This document shows positions 8,262 to 17,391 of a DNA stretch of 64,000 bases, one piece after another; within the stretch, counting starts at the first letter, position 1; every line of letters starts with the position of its first letter. The notes beneath the pieces were generated by a model, which had not been told where the DNA came from, made no database searches, and worked only from the letters and a program-made list of their open reading frames with translations. The position numbers were made by a program, and so were the translations under genes. The DNA is from DATNPX01 sp036702975 (lineage in GTDB: Bacteria > Cyanobacteriota > Vampirovibrionia > Obscuribacterales > Obscuribacteraceae), in contig DATNPX010000016.1 of the NCBI GenBank assembly GCA_036702975.1, positions 248,001-312,000 on the forward strand, given 5' to 3'.

Positions 8262-10568
8262 ATGACTGACGAGCCTAACTCAAGCACAGGCCCATCATCC
8301 AAAAAGAAGAAAAAGGTTTCGCAAAAGGATTATCATCATCCGGCTGCGGCATGGGGAGCGGCTTTTAGCGTAGGGCGCGTTCTGGTTGAGCAACAACGTG
8401 TCGTTGAAGGTGTTGATGCAATTTTTCGCATGAACCAAGAAAACTCGGGCTTTGATTGTCCAGGTTGTGCCTGGCCGGACGACCGCAAGGGTCTGAAAAT
8501 GGACATCTGCGAAAACGGCATCAAACATGTCACCTGGGAAATGACCGCAAAGCGCGCAGACAGAGAGTTCTTTGCACGACATGCCGTGAAAGACCTCGAG
8601 GGATGGAGCGACTTTGATTTGGAAAACGTCGGCAGGTTGACAGAGCCGATGGTCTACAATTCGCACTCCGACCGCTATGTTCCAATAAGTTGGAATGAAG
8701 CGTTTGCGCTCATCGGCAAACATATAAATGCCCTGCCAAGTCCAAACTGCGCCAGTTTTTACACATCGGGGCGGCTCTCAAACGAGGGCACATTTTTGTA
8801 CCAACTCTTCGCCCGAGAGCTGGGTACAAACAATCTGCCGGATTGCTCAAACATGTGTCATGAAGCAAGCGGCCGTGCTTTGACTGCAGCTCTTGGCACC
8901 GGCAAAGGCACAGTCGATTTGCATGATTTCGAGACAACGGAAGCCGTCTTTCTTCTAGGCGTAAACGTCGCAACAAATGCACCGCGCATGCTTTCAGCAC
9001 TTGTCGATGGCGTCAAAAGTCATGACATGAAAATCGTGCACATCAATCCACTCATCGAAGTAGCGGCAGGCGGTGCCATAACTCCTCACGAGATTATGGA
9101 CATGCTCCTGTTCAAGAAAACAAAAACTAGTTCGCTCAATCTGCAAAGCCGCATCGCGGGAGATATGGCGGTGATGCGCGGCATTGGCAAGCGGTTGCTC
9201 GAGCTAGCACAGACCGATCCTTCAGTTTTAAACAAAGAGTTCATCGATAAATACACAGCAGGTTTCGATGAGTACAAAGCAGCCTGTGAAAACACGCCGT
9301 GGGAACAGATCGAGGAACAATCGGGCTTGCCGCGCACCGACATTTTCAAAGCCGCAGACATCTATCGCCAGGCAAACAAAGCCATTATCGCTTGGTGCCT
9401 TGGTATTTCGCAACAAGAATTCGGAGTCGATACCATTCGTGAAATCGTAAATGTCCTGCTTTTGCGCGGCAATCTGGGTCGCGAAGGAGCCGGAGCTTGT
9501 CCAATTCGCGGACACAGCAACGTTCAAGGCAATCGCACATGTGGTGTTCATCATCAGCCGCCCGAGAAATGGCTCGCGCAACTGGATGCTGCCTGCGGTA
9601 TCAAATCTCCAAGAGCAAAAGGTTTGGACACAGTAAGAACCATTGAAGGCATGTACAACGGAACAGTAAATGTCTTCGTTGGCATGGGAGGAAACTTTGC
9701 TGCAGCTACTCCCGATACGCGCCGCACTTATGAAGCAATGCAGCGTTGTGGATTGACAGTGCACGTGAGTACAAAACTCAATCGCAGCCACATAATTCAC
9801 GGCAGAGAAGCATTAATTCTGCCTTGTCTGGGACGCACAGAAGAAGACATACAAGAGTGCGGTCCCCAACAGGTGACAGTTGAAGACTCAATGAGTATGG
9901 TTCACCTGTCCAGAGGAAAGAGAAAGCCGGCATCAGAACATTTGCGCTCCGAATGCGCCATTATCGGTGGTATCGCGCAGGCGACACTGAAGAACAGCGC
10001 AACGCCCTGGGCTAAGTATGTAGGCAACTATGATCTTATTCGAGATAAGATGGCTGAAGCGATTAGCGGCTTCGAGGACTTCAACGAACGTGTCAGGCAC
10101 CCTTTAGGCTTTCGCCTGAAACAGTTAGCCCGAGAACTGGTGTTTGTGACTCCGACCGAACGCGCCAACTTTTCCAACAAGGAGTTGCACAATGTTTTGC
10201 CACCCGCCGGAAAGCTCGTCATGTCGACGATGCGCTCGCACGACCAGTTCAACACCACCATCTACTCAGACAACGACCGCTACCGTGGCGTAAAGAATTT
10301 GCGAACATTGCTCTTCATGAACGAAGAGGACATGAAGGAAAGAAATATCGAACAATTCGCCCCAATCAAAATAACCAGTTTTGCTAAGGACGGAACCGAG
10401 CGCAGTGTGTCAGGATTCCTCGCCGTCAAATACAACATTCCTAAGGGCTGCAGCGCAGGATACATGCCGGAATTGAACGCAATCTGTCCACTCGGTGACT
10501 TCAGCGGACAGAGCGATCAACCGATCATGAAGCGCATCGTTATAGATGTGCAGCCCTTCAAAGAGTAA
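8262..10568 (+). CDS. FdhF/YdeP-type molybdopterin oxidoreductase
   Basis: 768 aa, Mo-bis-MGD family, YdeP-like branch of formate dehydrogenase alpha subunits. Near the N-terminus the CPGCAWPDD motif (Cys about 66 and 69) is typical of this branch. The Mo-ligating residue is probably the Cys in NMCHEAS (about 199), aligned with the Cys/Sec of formate dehydrogenases. Later signatures are LLRGNLGREGAGACPIRGHSNVQG, GMGGNFAAATPD and a C-terminal dinucleotide-binding domain (TMRSHDQFNTT). No Tat signal, so it is cytoplasmic. In E. coli YdeP is linked to acid resistance; the true substrate is not established. ATG 8262 follows GAGGAG; the frame extends to 8232. fdhD follows 23 bases downstream. Confidence 0.92.
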   Translation: MTDEPNSSTGPSSKKKKKVSQKDYHHPAAAWGAAFSVGRVLVEQQRVVEGVDAIFRMNQENSGFDCPGCAWPDDRKGLKMDICENGIKHVTWEMTAKRADREFFARHAVKDLEGWSDFDLENVGRLTEPMVYNSHSDRYVPISWNEAFALIGKHINALPSPNCASFYTSGRLSNEGTFLYQLFARELGTNNLPDCSNMCHEASGRALTAALGTGKGTVDLHDFETTEAVFLLGVNVATNAPRMLSALVDGVKSHDMKIVHINPLIEVAAGGAITPHEIMDMLLFKKTKTSSLNLQSRIAGDMAVMRGIGKRLLELAQTDPSVLNKEFIDKYTAGFDEYKAACENTPWEQIEEQSGLPRTDIFKAADIYRQANKAIIAWCLGISQQEFGVDTIREIVNVLLLRGNLGREGAGACPIRGHSNVQGNRTCGVHHQPPEKWLAQLDAACGIKSPRAKGLDTVRTIEGMYNGTVNVFVGMGGNFAAATPDTRRTYEAMQRCGLTVHVSTKLNRSHIIHGREALILPCLGRTEEDIQECGPQQVTVEDSMSMVHLSRGKRKPASEHLRSECAIIGGIAQATLKNSATPWAKYVGNYDLIRDKMAEAISGFEDFNERVRHPLGFRLKQLARELVFVTPTERANFSNKELHNVLPPAGKLVMSTMRSHDQFNTTIYSDNDRYRGVKNLRTLLFMNEEDMKERNIEQFAPIKITSFAKDGTERSVSGFLAVKYNIPKGCSAGYMPELNAICPLGDFSGQSDQPIMKRIVIDVQPFKE

Positions 10569-10591
10569 ATCAGAGACGGATCGGTATTCGC

Positions 10592-11488
10592 GTGAAGAAC
10601 AACATCACAAAAGTCAACGTACACAAAATCAGCAGCGATGGCGAATCAGCTTTCGTAGACGACGTATCGGTGGAAGAGCCACTCGAAATCCGTATCAACG
10701 CGGTGTTCCCGCCCGGCAAGCAAACTGGGGAAGGCGAGCTTGTTAGGCCAAGCCGAGCGATTCGTTCTGTGGCAATTACTATGCGTACGCCAGGTAATGA
10801 TGAGGAGTTAGCTGCGGGATTTCTTTTCACGGAAGGTATCATATCGAGCTATTCCGATATCGAAAAGATTGCGCTAGATAAACACAACACCGTGACGGTG
10901 ACCTTGCATGACAATGTTTCACCTCGGCTGGAAAGCCTTGACCGGCACTCTTACGTAGCTTCAAGCTGTGGAGTTTGCGGCAAACGCTCAATTGCCGCAG
11001 TCATGGAACGCGCTCAATACGCCATCGAATCAGAGATGACACCTATTTCCAAAACATTAATCGCCTCACTTCCCACCGCATTGAGGCAAGCCCAGCACGA
11101 TTTTGATACTACCGGCGGTATCCATGCAAGCGCGCTCTTTGATTGCGGCGGACGTCTGCTGGAACTGCGAGAAGATGTAGGTCGCCACAACGCCCTGGAT
11201 AAGCTTATCGGAGCACGATTGGCTCAAAACGCCATTCCGCTTCGCAATCACATTCTTCTTCTCAGTGGTCGTGCCAGCTTCGAGTTAATTCAAAAATCCG
11301 CACATGCCGGTATTCCATTGGTTGCAGCAGTTGGTGCTCCGTCCAGCCTGGCAATTGACCTTGCGGAGAAGAGCGGCATGACTTTAATCGGATTTGTGCG
11401 CCAGCAAAGATTCAACATTTACACAGGCAAGGAAAGAGTGGAAGCGCCAGCAGCGCCAAAGGAGAACCTTTGCAAACAACCTCACTGA
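10592..11488 (+). CDS. fdhD: Formate dehydrogenase accessory sulfurtransferase FdhD
   Basis: 298 aa. FdhD passes sulfur from IscS-type desulfurases to the Mo cofactor before it enters formate dehydrogenase-type enzymes. The functional pair of cysteines is in SSCGVCGK (Cys126, Cys129). Other family blocks seen are RTPGNDEELAAGFLFTEGI, TGGIHASALFD, EDVGRHNALDKLIG and SGRASFELIQKSAHAGIP. It starts at a GTG. Position directly behind the FdhF-like gene shows that this enzyme is its client. The gene overlaps the next one by 19 bases. Confidence 0.96.
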   Translation: MKNNITKVNVHKISSDGESAFVDDVSVEEPLEIRINAVFPPGKQTGEGELVRPSRAIRSVAITMRTPGNDEELAAGFLFTEGIISSYSDIEKIALDKHNTVTVTLHDNVSPRLESLDRHSYVASSCGVCGKRSIAAVMERAQYAIESEMTPISKTLIASLPTALRQAQHDFDTTGGIHASALFDCGGRLLELREDVGRHNALDKLIGARLAQNAIPLRNHILLLSGRASFELIQKSAHAGIPLVAAVGAPSSLAIDLAEKSGMTLIGFVRQQRFNIYTGKERVEAPAAPKENLCKQPH

Positions 11489-11940
11489 TACCACCTTTTA
11501 CTCTCGAAAGCGCAACCCAAAAAGTTCGAATAGCGGAAAACGCCTGGAATACATGCGATCCGCAAAAGGTGTGCCTGGCCTACACAGAAGATTGCTATTG
11601 GCGCAATCGCTCCGAATTCATCAACGGACGGCAAGAGATTATCGATTTCCTGACGCGCAAATGGTCGAAAGAACTTGACTATCGATTGATCAAAGAGCTG
11701 TGGGCGTTCGAGGGAAACCGTATTGCGGTGCGCTTTGCGTATGAGTGGCATGATGATTCAGGAAACTGGTTCCGTTCATACGGAAACGAGAACTGGGAGT
11801 TTGATGTGAATGGAATCATGAAAAGACGGCTGGCCTCAATAAATGACGTCGTCATTACCGAGGCGCAGCGACTATTTCATTGGAACCGAGAAGGTCCTAG
11901 ACCGGAGGGCCATAAGGAGTTAAGCGACTTCGGACTGTGA
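11470..11940 (+). CDS. DUF1348 / NTF2-like (SnoaL-fold) protein
   Basis: 156 aa. The YTEDCYWRNRSEFINGRQEI, KELWAFEGNRIAVRFAYEWHD and WEFDVNGIMKRRLASIND segments match the DUF1348 nuclear-transport-factor-2-like family, which forms a cone-shaped cavity; the ligand is unknown. It starts at a TTG with a strong AAAGGAG 5 nt upstream, inside the end of fdhD, so it is translationally coupled. The context suggests some link to the molybdoenzyme, such as a substrate-related or protective role, but that is inference. Confidence 0.85.
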   Translation: MQTTSLIPPFTLESATQKVRIAENAWNTCDPQKVCLAYTEDCYWRNRSEFINGRQEIIDFLTRKWSKELDYRLIKELWAFEGNRIAVRFAYEWHDDSGNWFRSYGNENWEFDVNGIMKRRLASINDVVITEAQRLFHWNREGPRPEGHKELSDFGL

Positions 11941-11974
11941 GCCCAAAGCGAACCCTGACTAGAGATATGAATGG

Positions 11975-12577
11975 TTAGCTCTTGTTCGGAGTGATAGTCG
12001 TTTCAGCAGTCAAAGTGTTTGTTTTTGAATCCACCACAACGTGCTGAGAAACCTGCCCAAGTTTCTCGCCAGAAGGGTTGGAGTAGTCGGTAGTGCGATG
12101 AAAGTCGTTTGGATTTTTGGCTAAGTCCGCTACAGTGTGACCTTTCAACAGCAGGTTTCCAGAGGCATCCTTGATAGTCTCCTCGCAGATAGAGATTCCT
12201 TCTTTGGTTGAACACGTGCCATCAATAGTACGATCACCCGTTTTGACATGAAATTTGTTCTCTGAACTAAATATGGCAGCACTGAGGTCGACATGGGCAA
12301 TCTCACTGTCAACACCGACATCGTAGTGCATTGATTTTGGCAGCGACACTGTGGGATTGGTGAAATCCAGAATAGAAGGAGGTTGAGCTTTGCCATTCAC
12401 TTCAGCACGCACAACTGCTTGCCCATTGGCATTCAAAGTGATCGTGTCCGTGCGCTGCGAATAAGCGGCTTCTCTGGCGCTATTAAGAAATGGATCGGCG
12501 GTCTGTTTGTCGCCAAAACCAAGCGCTGTAAATATCTTGGTCTGTGCATCCAGGTCATGTCTCATTTCGAGCCCCAT
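11975..12577 (-). CDS. Hypothetical protein, 200 aa
   Basis: I do not recognise this protein. It has no signal peptide and no membrane segment, and is rich in Thr, Asn, Asp and Ser. Short repeating beta-like phrases (DRTIDGTCSTKEG, KDASGNLLLKGHTV, NPSGEKLGQV) suggest an all-beta fold. It has two Cys close together (CSTKEGISIC). The ATG at 12577 has GGGGGAA upstream, a good ribosome binding site. Convergent with the DUF1348 gene and divergent from the metalloprotease gene. Confidence 0.65.
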   Translation of the reverse strand: MGLEMRHDLDAQTKIFTALGFGDKQTADPFLNSAREAAYSQRTDTITLNANGQAVVRAEVNGKAQPPSILDFTNPTVSLPKSMHYDVGVDSEIAHVDLSAAIFSSENKFHVKTGDRTIDGTCSTKEGISICEETIKDASGNLLLKGHTVADLAKNPNDFHRTTDYSNPSGEKLGQVSQHVVVDSKTNTLTAETTITPNKS

Positions 12578-12833
12578 GCGCTATTCCCCCCAATTGTTGC
12601 GGACCGAAGTCCCGGATTAGTAAGTAACTGAATGGTATATCGGGCGTATGACATCAGTGTGACCAGGGGTGATACGCAATCAATCGTCGTCTCGTGCATG
12701 ACAGCCGAAGCTCGTGGCGACATAAAAATCCCGGCACAGACGCAGAATTTTGGAACAACGTTCTGAACGGTAGGGAGTGAAAATCGGCAGAACCTGGAAT
12801 AATTGCATGGGATAGTTGGAGTCGCAATCACAC

Positions 12834-13982
12834 ATGATGAAGCACACGACGCTGGGTACTGTGGCACTTGCTGTACTATTGTTCTTTACTGCATCGTCCA
12901 GAGCTCGTTCTGAAACCGCACCGGATAACTACATGAACGCCGGCGGCATGATTCAAAAATGGCCCAACGAGCGAATGCCACTAACTTTCTACATCTATCC
13001 GGGAAATGATGTTCCTGGATATGAAGAACGATTCGCCGAAATCGCTAAGAGTGCCTTCGAAGAATGGTCAGCTGCAACCAACGGCAAGGTGACATTCCAG
13101 CAAGTGGACACCCCGACACGCGCATTTATTAACTTGAGGTGGACAAACGATCCCTCAAAAATGGTAGTAAATCTGGAACCATCACAGATGGGCCTGACAA
13201 AAATTCTGTCAGACAAAAAAGGGGCAACTCAAGCGGACATCATGATTTTAACGAAAGCTCCGAATGCCTCAATAATATTCAACGACATCGCAGTACGCTT
13301 TATTCTTCTACATGAAGTTGGACACGCACTTGGTCTTTTTCACAGCACCAATGCTGGCGACATCATGTTCGCGGGTGGTTACACCAACATGAAGGAACCA
13401 CCGCAAATATCTGCACGAGATCACAGCACAATTTGTGAGCTCTATTCCGATTCCGTCAAAGCAACCATTACCGGACAGGACCTTGATCACTACAAGACGG
13501 ACGACGCAGGCGTAAGAGCGTTCTGGGATAAAGACAATGAAGAAGGGCTTGCCGCCATGAACAAGAAAGATTTTTTGAAAGCCGTAGGCATATTCGAAAA
13601 ATTGACCAGCGAGCACCCAACCACAACTGTATACAAACAGAACTTGATCTCTGCATTGAACGAGGCTGGCAATGCGGCGATCAGCAAGGGCTCGATTGAC
13701 GGTGGCATTGGCTATATTGAAAAGGCCATGTCGCTTGATACGAGTTACGAACCAAGTAAGGTAAATGTTGCTCGGGGTTATTCAATGAAAGCAGACTTGC
13801 TTCTCAATAGCGGAAAAACTGCTGATGCGGCAACGTATTACAAGAAAGCGCTCGCGCTTCTGCCTCAACGCAGAAAAGATATCATCGACCACGACGTGCA
13901 CTATTGTGCACTAATTTTGGAGCAGCTCGGCAAGGCCGATGAAGCATCAAAGCTTAGGGCGAAGTATCCAGGAAGTCATTGA
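12834..13982 (+). CDS. Secreted matrixin-like zinc metalloprotease with C-terminal TPRs
   Basis: About 382 aa. The N-terminus MMKHTTLGTVALAVLLFF... is a Sec signal peptide. The catalytic site HEVGHALGLFH (His160, Glu161, His164, His170) is the HExxHxxGxxH zinc motif of metzincins. The downstream Met-turn may be the DIMFAGGY segment. Upstream the pattern MPLTFYIYPG...FAEIAKSAFEEWSAATNGKVTF fits matrixins. The C-terminal 160 residues hold TPR-like helices (FLKAVGIFEKLTSEHP, GIGYIEKAMSLDTSYEPS, AATYYKKALALLPQ), an unusual pairing for M10 proteases. The start may be either of two adjacent ATGs; a TTG at 12816 is in frame. Confidence 0.82.
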   Translation: MMKHTTLGTVALAVLLFFTASSRARSETAPDNYMNAGGMIQKWPNERMPLTFYIYPGNDVPGYEERFAEIAKSAFEEWSAATNGKVTFQQVDTPTRAFINLRWTNDPSKMVVNLEPSQMGLTKILSDKKGATQADIMILTKAPNASIIFNDIAVRFILLHEVGHALGLFHSTNAGDIMFAGGYTNMKEPPQISARDHSTICELYSDSVKATITGQDLDHYKTDDAGVRAFWDKDNEEGLAAMNKKDFLKAVGIFEKLTSEHPTTTVYKQNLISALNEAGNAAISKGSIDGGIGYIEKAMSLDTSYEPSKVNVARGYSMKADLLLNSGKTADAATYYKKALALLPQRRKDIIDHDVHYCALILEQLGKADEASKLRAKYPGSH

Positions 13983-14173
13983 AGAGGGTCCTTGCAAGAC
14001 CGGCAAAACAGCCACACCGGAATTTCGAACCATCCTTCATGGGTATGGCGGTAGAGCCACCATAGTCATGAAATATGCAATGCATTTGGTCAAACAAAAG
14101 CGATCCATTTTAATTTAACGAGAAATTCACGCACAATCAGCTATCGTCCCATGCGCACATTCATGAGGCTCAT

Positions 14174-15298
14174 ATGCAAAAGCGTATTTCAATTATAGTT
14201 TGGATTGCCCTACTCATATTTTGTCAAAACCCAGCGACAGCAAAAGACACTTTTACTACCTGCAAGGCCGATGAAGACACAACGGCGCGCTTTTACTACT
14301 ATTGCGCTATCAGCCAATGCAACGGAAGAAAGTTCGCAGAAGCTCTAAAATACTGCGATGAAGCGCTCGCATTCAATCCCTCCTTTAGTGACACTTACAC
14401 CCTCAAGGGATTTGTGCTTTGCCAGCTTGGCCAGTTTGCAAAGGCGAGACAGGAAAGCACCAAAGCAATCACAATGCATGCCAGCAACGTCACTCAAGCC
14501 TACTCCGACCTTGCGTGGGCTAATTGCGCGCTGCATCACTATGAGGAGGGCATCGAAGACTGCAACATCCTGGCGAAAATGCTCCCCAAAGAAGCGCATG
14601 TATACACTGATCGAAGCTGGGGAGAGTGCGCCCTGCATCGATATCGCGATGCAATAGAAGACACCAATGCGGCAATCAGGCTAGACCCAACCGATAGCTA
14701 TGCCTACGTGAACAGGGCTTGGGCACTAGCTGATATCGGACTCTACAATCTAGCTTTGGCAGATTGCAAAGCAGCCGAGCGGCTCAACTACCGAGATTCG
14801 TATCTCTATCTCAATCGCGGATACACATTCTCTTGTCTGCACGACTACGAAAAGGCTCTGGCTAACTACAAATTAGCCCTGTTCTATGACTCGAAAAATG
14901 CAATGGCGCACAACAACGTGGCATGTATTTACATACGCAAAGGACTGTTCCAAAGAGCAATTGATTCTTGCAATCAGGCCATGCTTTGCGAATCGGATCT
15001 CCCCTGTGCTTATGACACCAGAGGTCTCGCATGGGAGAAGCTTGGCGATATGAACAAAGCGATTGCCGATTTTTCTCAAGCGATCATTCTCGATAAAACC
15101 GATCCGACTTTAGTTTTTCATCGCGCAATAGCATATCTAGAGGTCGGAAATCTCGCTAGCGCCGCTAAAGACCTACAATGTGGCATTGCCATAAGTGTTA
15201 GGGAGCTCGGACGCGGGAATGTCAGCATTTTACCGGATGGCGTGCGTCCCTGGTTCAGCTGGATCGTCCTGCTGCAACATTGCCAGCACAATTCCTAG
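14174..15298 (+). CDS. Exported TPR-repeat protein
   Basis: 374 aa. A Sec signal peptide (MQKRISIIVWIALLIFCQNPATA) is followed by about nine tandem 34-residue TPR units covering residues 35-345, for example AEALKYCDEALAFNPSF, AIEDTNAAIRLDPTDSYAY and AIADFSQAIILDKTDPT. A Cys at a constant place in several repeats (CALHHYEEG, CALHRYRDA) is notable and could form disulfides in the periplasm. Such proteins are protein-binding scaffolds; the partner is not known. It stands alone, in the same direction as the metalloprotease gene 190 bases upstream. Confidence 0.85.
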   Translation: MQKRISIIVWIALLIFCQNPATAKDTFTTCKADEDTTARFYYYCAISQCNGRKFAEALKYCDEALAFNPSFSDTYTLKGFVLCQLGQFAKARQESTKAITMHASNVTQAYSDLAWANCALHHYEEGIEDCNILAKMLPKEAHVYTDRSWGECALHRYRDAIEDTNAAIRLDPTDSYAYVNRAWALADIGLYNLALADCKAAERLNYRDSYLYLNRGYTFSCLHDYEKALANYKLALFYDSKNAMAHNNVACIYIRKGLFQRAIDSCNQAMLCESDLPCAYDTRGLAWEKLGDMNKAIADFSQAIILDKTDPTLVFHRAIAYLEVGNLASAAKDLQCGIAISVRELGRGNVSILPDGVRPWFSWIVLLQHCQHNS

Positions 15299-15497
15299 TT
15301 GGAGTAAGCGCTCGGAATGTTTTACTGCACGCTGGTTATGAGCCCGCTGCAGAATCAGAAATTTCAAAGCCTATTCCGACAACACCGTCCCGCGAAGACA
15401 GAACCGGTCAACACTTCGAACTTTGACGAGACTTTGACGTGTGTGCTGTTAATTTACAACCACAAGCCCAGAGCACATTCAAAAGGAGCACAAAGTC

Positions 15498-16013
15498 ATG
15501 GGAGCACTAGACAAACAATTAGAGCCACACAAGACCATATCAACCCAAACCGAACATAAATTCTTAGCCGAAACCAACAATAACAGCGCATTAGTCCTTC
15601 AGAATCGCGACCTTGCCAATCGGAGCTTAATTCATAAAGGCGTTCTGAACGATTTGAGAATCGACGATCACAATCATTTCCCGAAAGAAAATAAAGACGG
15701 AGCTTGCCCAGACCTTCATAGCAAGATTCCTAAAGAACTTTCAGGTGGAGATGGCCCGACCATCGGTATCAAGATTCCTCCGGAATTTCCTGGTGGAGCT
15801 AGCCCAGACGTTCATAGCAAGACTCCTAAGGAACCTTCAGGGGCAGATGGCCCGGGCATCGGTATCAGGATTCCTCCGGAATTTCCAGGTGGAGCGAATC
15901 CAGACGTCCGTATCAGAGATCCCAAAGAGGTTCCAGGAAGCGCTAACCCGGACTTCACAACCAAGCACGGACCCGACCTTCAGACCAAGTATTTCAATAA
16001 AACAGACGGCTAG
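15498..16013 (+). CDS. Low-complexity Pro/Gly-rich tandem-repeat protein
   Basis: 171 aa, no signal peptide or membrane segment. Starts at an ATG with AAGGAG upstream. The first 65 residues are polar; the rest is built from a 32-residue repeat of the pattern GAxPDxHSKxPKExSGxDGP then IGIxIPPEFPG, two full copies and degenerate later ones. I do not recognise a family. The repeats are rich in Pro, Gly, Lys and Asp and are probably disordered. The style recalls the neighbouring proteins at 20294-21421 and 22943-23293 (see findings). Confidence 0.7.
   Translation: MGALDKQLEPHKTISTQTEHKFLAETNNNSALVLQNRDLANRSLIHKGVLNDLRIDDHNHFPKENKDGACPDLHSKIPKELSGGDGPTIGIKIPPEFPGGASPDVHSKTPKEPSGADGPGIGIRIPPEFPGGANPDVRIRDPKEVPGSANPDFTTKHGPDLQTKYFNKTDG
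15699..15960 (+). repeat. 96-bp in-frame tandem repeat
   Basis: Two nearly identical 96-base units (15699-15794 and 15795-15890), each beginning GGAGCTxGCCCAGAC, followed by a third, partial unit from 15891 that diverges after about 20 bases, and a shorter echo near 15940 (GSANPDF). The copies encode the 32-residue repeat of the protein and have kept high DNA identity, which suggests recent duplication. Confidence 0.85.
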
Positions 16014-16165
16014 TATTCTGATCGAGATGCGTATCTCATGCCCTTCTCGGATTCATCAGGATAAGTATTTTAAAGTAGGAGTGCGAGCCTCGTCTGGTTA
16101 CAAAACACCTTCGGTTCGACGTACTTGAACATCAGACGAGCTTCCTCCCTCGATTTTCCATCCCC

Positions 16166-16184
16166 AGCCAGACGATGTCTGGCT
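16166..16184. terminator. Possible weak terminator hairpin
   Basis: AGCCAGAC GAT GTCTGGCT is a perfect 8-bp stem with a 3-base loop, followed by TCTTCACTT. It lies between the repeat-protein gene and the LRR gene and may end the former. It also argues that the LRR gene starts downstream at 16257, not at the in-frame TTG at 16125. Confidence 0.4.
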
Positions 16185-16256
16185 TCTTCACTTGAGGTAC
16201 AAACAATCGGTCTGGGTATAAACGGAAAAGTCGGCTTTGGTTACGCGGTGGAGTTG

Positions 16257-17288
16257 GTGAAGAAATCCGTCCTTGGCTTAAGAATTTTGCTCGTTGCTGC
16301 GTTTTCAACCGTTTTCTTATCGCCCATAGTAGGCTCACCTCTGAAGCCTGCGGAGACATCTACAGTTCGTAAGCTTGAATTTCCGCCAGACCATGCGATC
16401 GGCGGACTGCTTCTGGTGCCTGCAGTAAATGCTGCCGGAAAAAACGCCTGGTCGAATGCAAAAGAGATTGCCATAGCACAAGGCTCTGTCAGCGTCCCTG
16501 TACCAAAAGACAAAGCACTCATGCTTGAACTCAATTTGTATGCGTGGCAGCATCCCGAGTGCCTTAGGCAAGTCTCTCCTAGCGGCATCGATTCGCTCAA
16601 AGCGAGCTTCCGGATGATGGATGACGACAACAAATTGAATTGCGACAAAGTGCTTGAGTTCATTCCCTATCTAAAAGGAATAGCTTTTCTAGACCTGGAG
16701 AGCTCAGATGCCACTGACGCCGGCCTGGCAAACGTAAAGAGCATGAAGAATCTCAAAGTCATTTATCTTACCGGCTGCCCTGTACATGGCAACTGTCTTA
16801 AAGAGTTCTGCTCGTTACCGGAGCTGATGCGACTTATTTTTGTCGCTAACCCCTTAGAGATGACTAGCCTGAAATACCTGGGTCGCATGCAAAAACTTAC
16901 GGAACTGAAGCTAGACAACGTCAAACTAAATGAGGACGGCGTCAAATCGATAGCTGAGTGCCACACACTACAAAAGCTTTGGGTTCCGCACAATACGGCA
17001 GTCAGTGACAAATGTGTGCCGTATTTGCGGTCTCTTAAGAATCTAAGGACACTCGACCTCAGAAGAACTTCAATCTCCGTTCGAGGGGTAAAATCGCTAG
17101 CGTCACTTGAAATTCGGGATTTGTGGTTACCACGCAGCGAGTATTCATCAGACGACATGGCATCGCTGAACAGGGCTTTCCCGAATACACACCTGTATAC
17201 AGACAAAGGTCATCCTAACAACGTAGATGACTCAACGAAAGCACTTCTCGCTCCGCTTACGTTGCTGCCGGAGCTAATCAATCTTTAG
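16257..17288 (+). CDS. Membrane-anchored or exported leucine-rich-repeat (RNI-type) protein
   Basis: About 343 aa from a GTG that gives the n-region VKKSVLGLR and a hydrophobic core ILLVAAFSTVFLSPIVG, a signal peptide or anchor. Residues about 130-320 form LRR/RNI-like repeats: KGIAFLDLESSDATDAGL, KLTELKLDNVKLNEDGVKSI, NLRTLDLRRTSISVRGVKSL. The same repeat style occurs in the ectodomain of the Ser/Thr kinase at 35937-37787. It is likely a protein-interaction module outside the inner membrane. The start is uncertain (the frame runs to 16125; the Shine-Dalgarno spacing before 16257 is short). Confidence 0.7.
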   Translation: MKKSVLGLRILLVAAFSTVFLSPIVGSPLKPAETSTVRKLEFPPDHAIGGLLLVPAVNAAGKNAWSNAKEIAIAQGSVSVPVPKDKALMLELNLYAWQHPECLRQVSPSGIDSLKASFRMMDDDNKLNCDKVLEFIPYLKGIAFLDLESSDATDAGLANVKSMKNLKVIYLTGCPVHGNCLKEFCSLPELMRLIFVANPLEMTSLKYLGRMQKLTELKLDNVKLNEDGVKSIAECHTLQKLWVPHNTAVSDKCVPYLRSLKNLRTLDLRRTSISVRGVKSLASLEIRDLWLPRSEYSSDDMASLNRAFPNTHLYTDKGHPNNVDDSTKALLAPLTLLPELINL

Positions 17289-17343
17289 TGAACATCTTCC
17301 CAGGCCGCGGCTCCGCCAGCTGTCCGTCAAAACATACAACAAC

Positions 17344-17379
17344 TGTGAAATGCCAGCGAGCAACATCTGGCATTTCACA
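17344..17379. terminator. Inverted repeat between convergent genes
   Basis: TGTGAAATGCCAG (17344-17356) and CTGGCATTTCACA (17367-17379) form a perfect 13-bp stem with a 10-base loop, placed between the LRR gene (+) and the small gene at 17392-17655 (-). The T-runs are poor on both strands (GTTGTTGTATGTTTT on the minus side), so it is a likely but weak bidirectional terminator. Confidence 0.6.
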
Positions 17380-17391
17380 TGCAGGTTAGTC

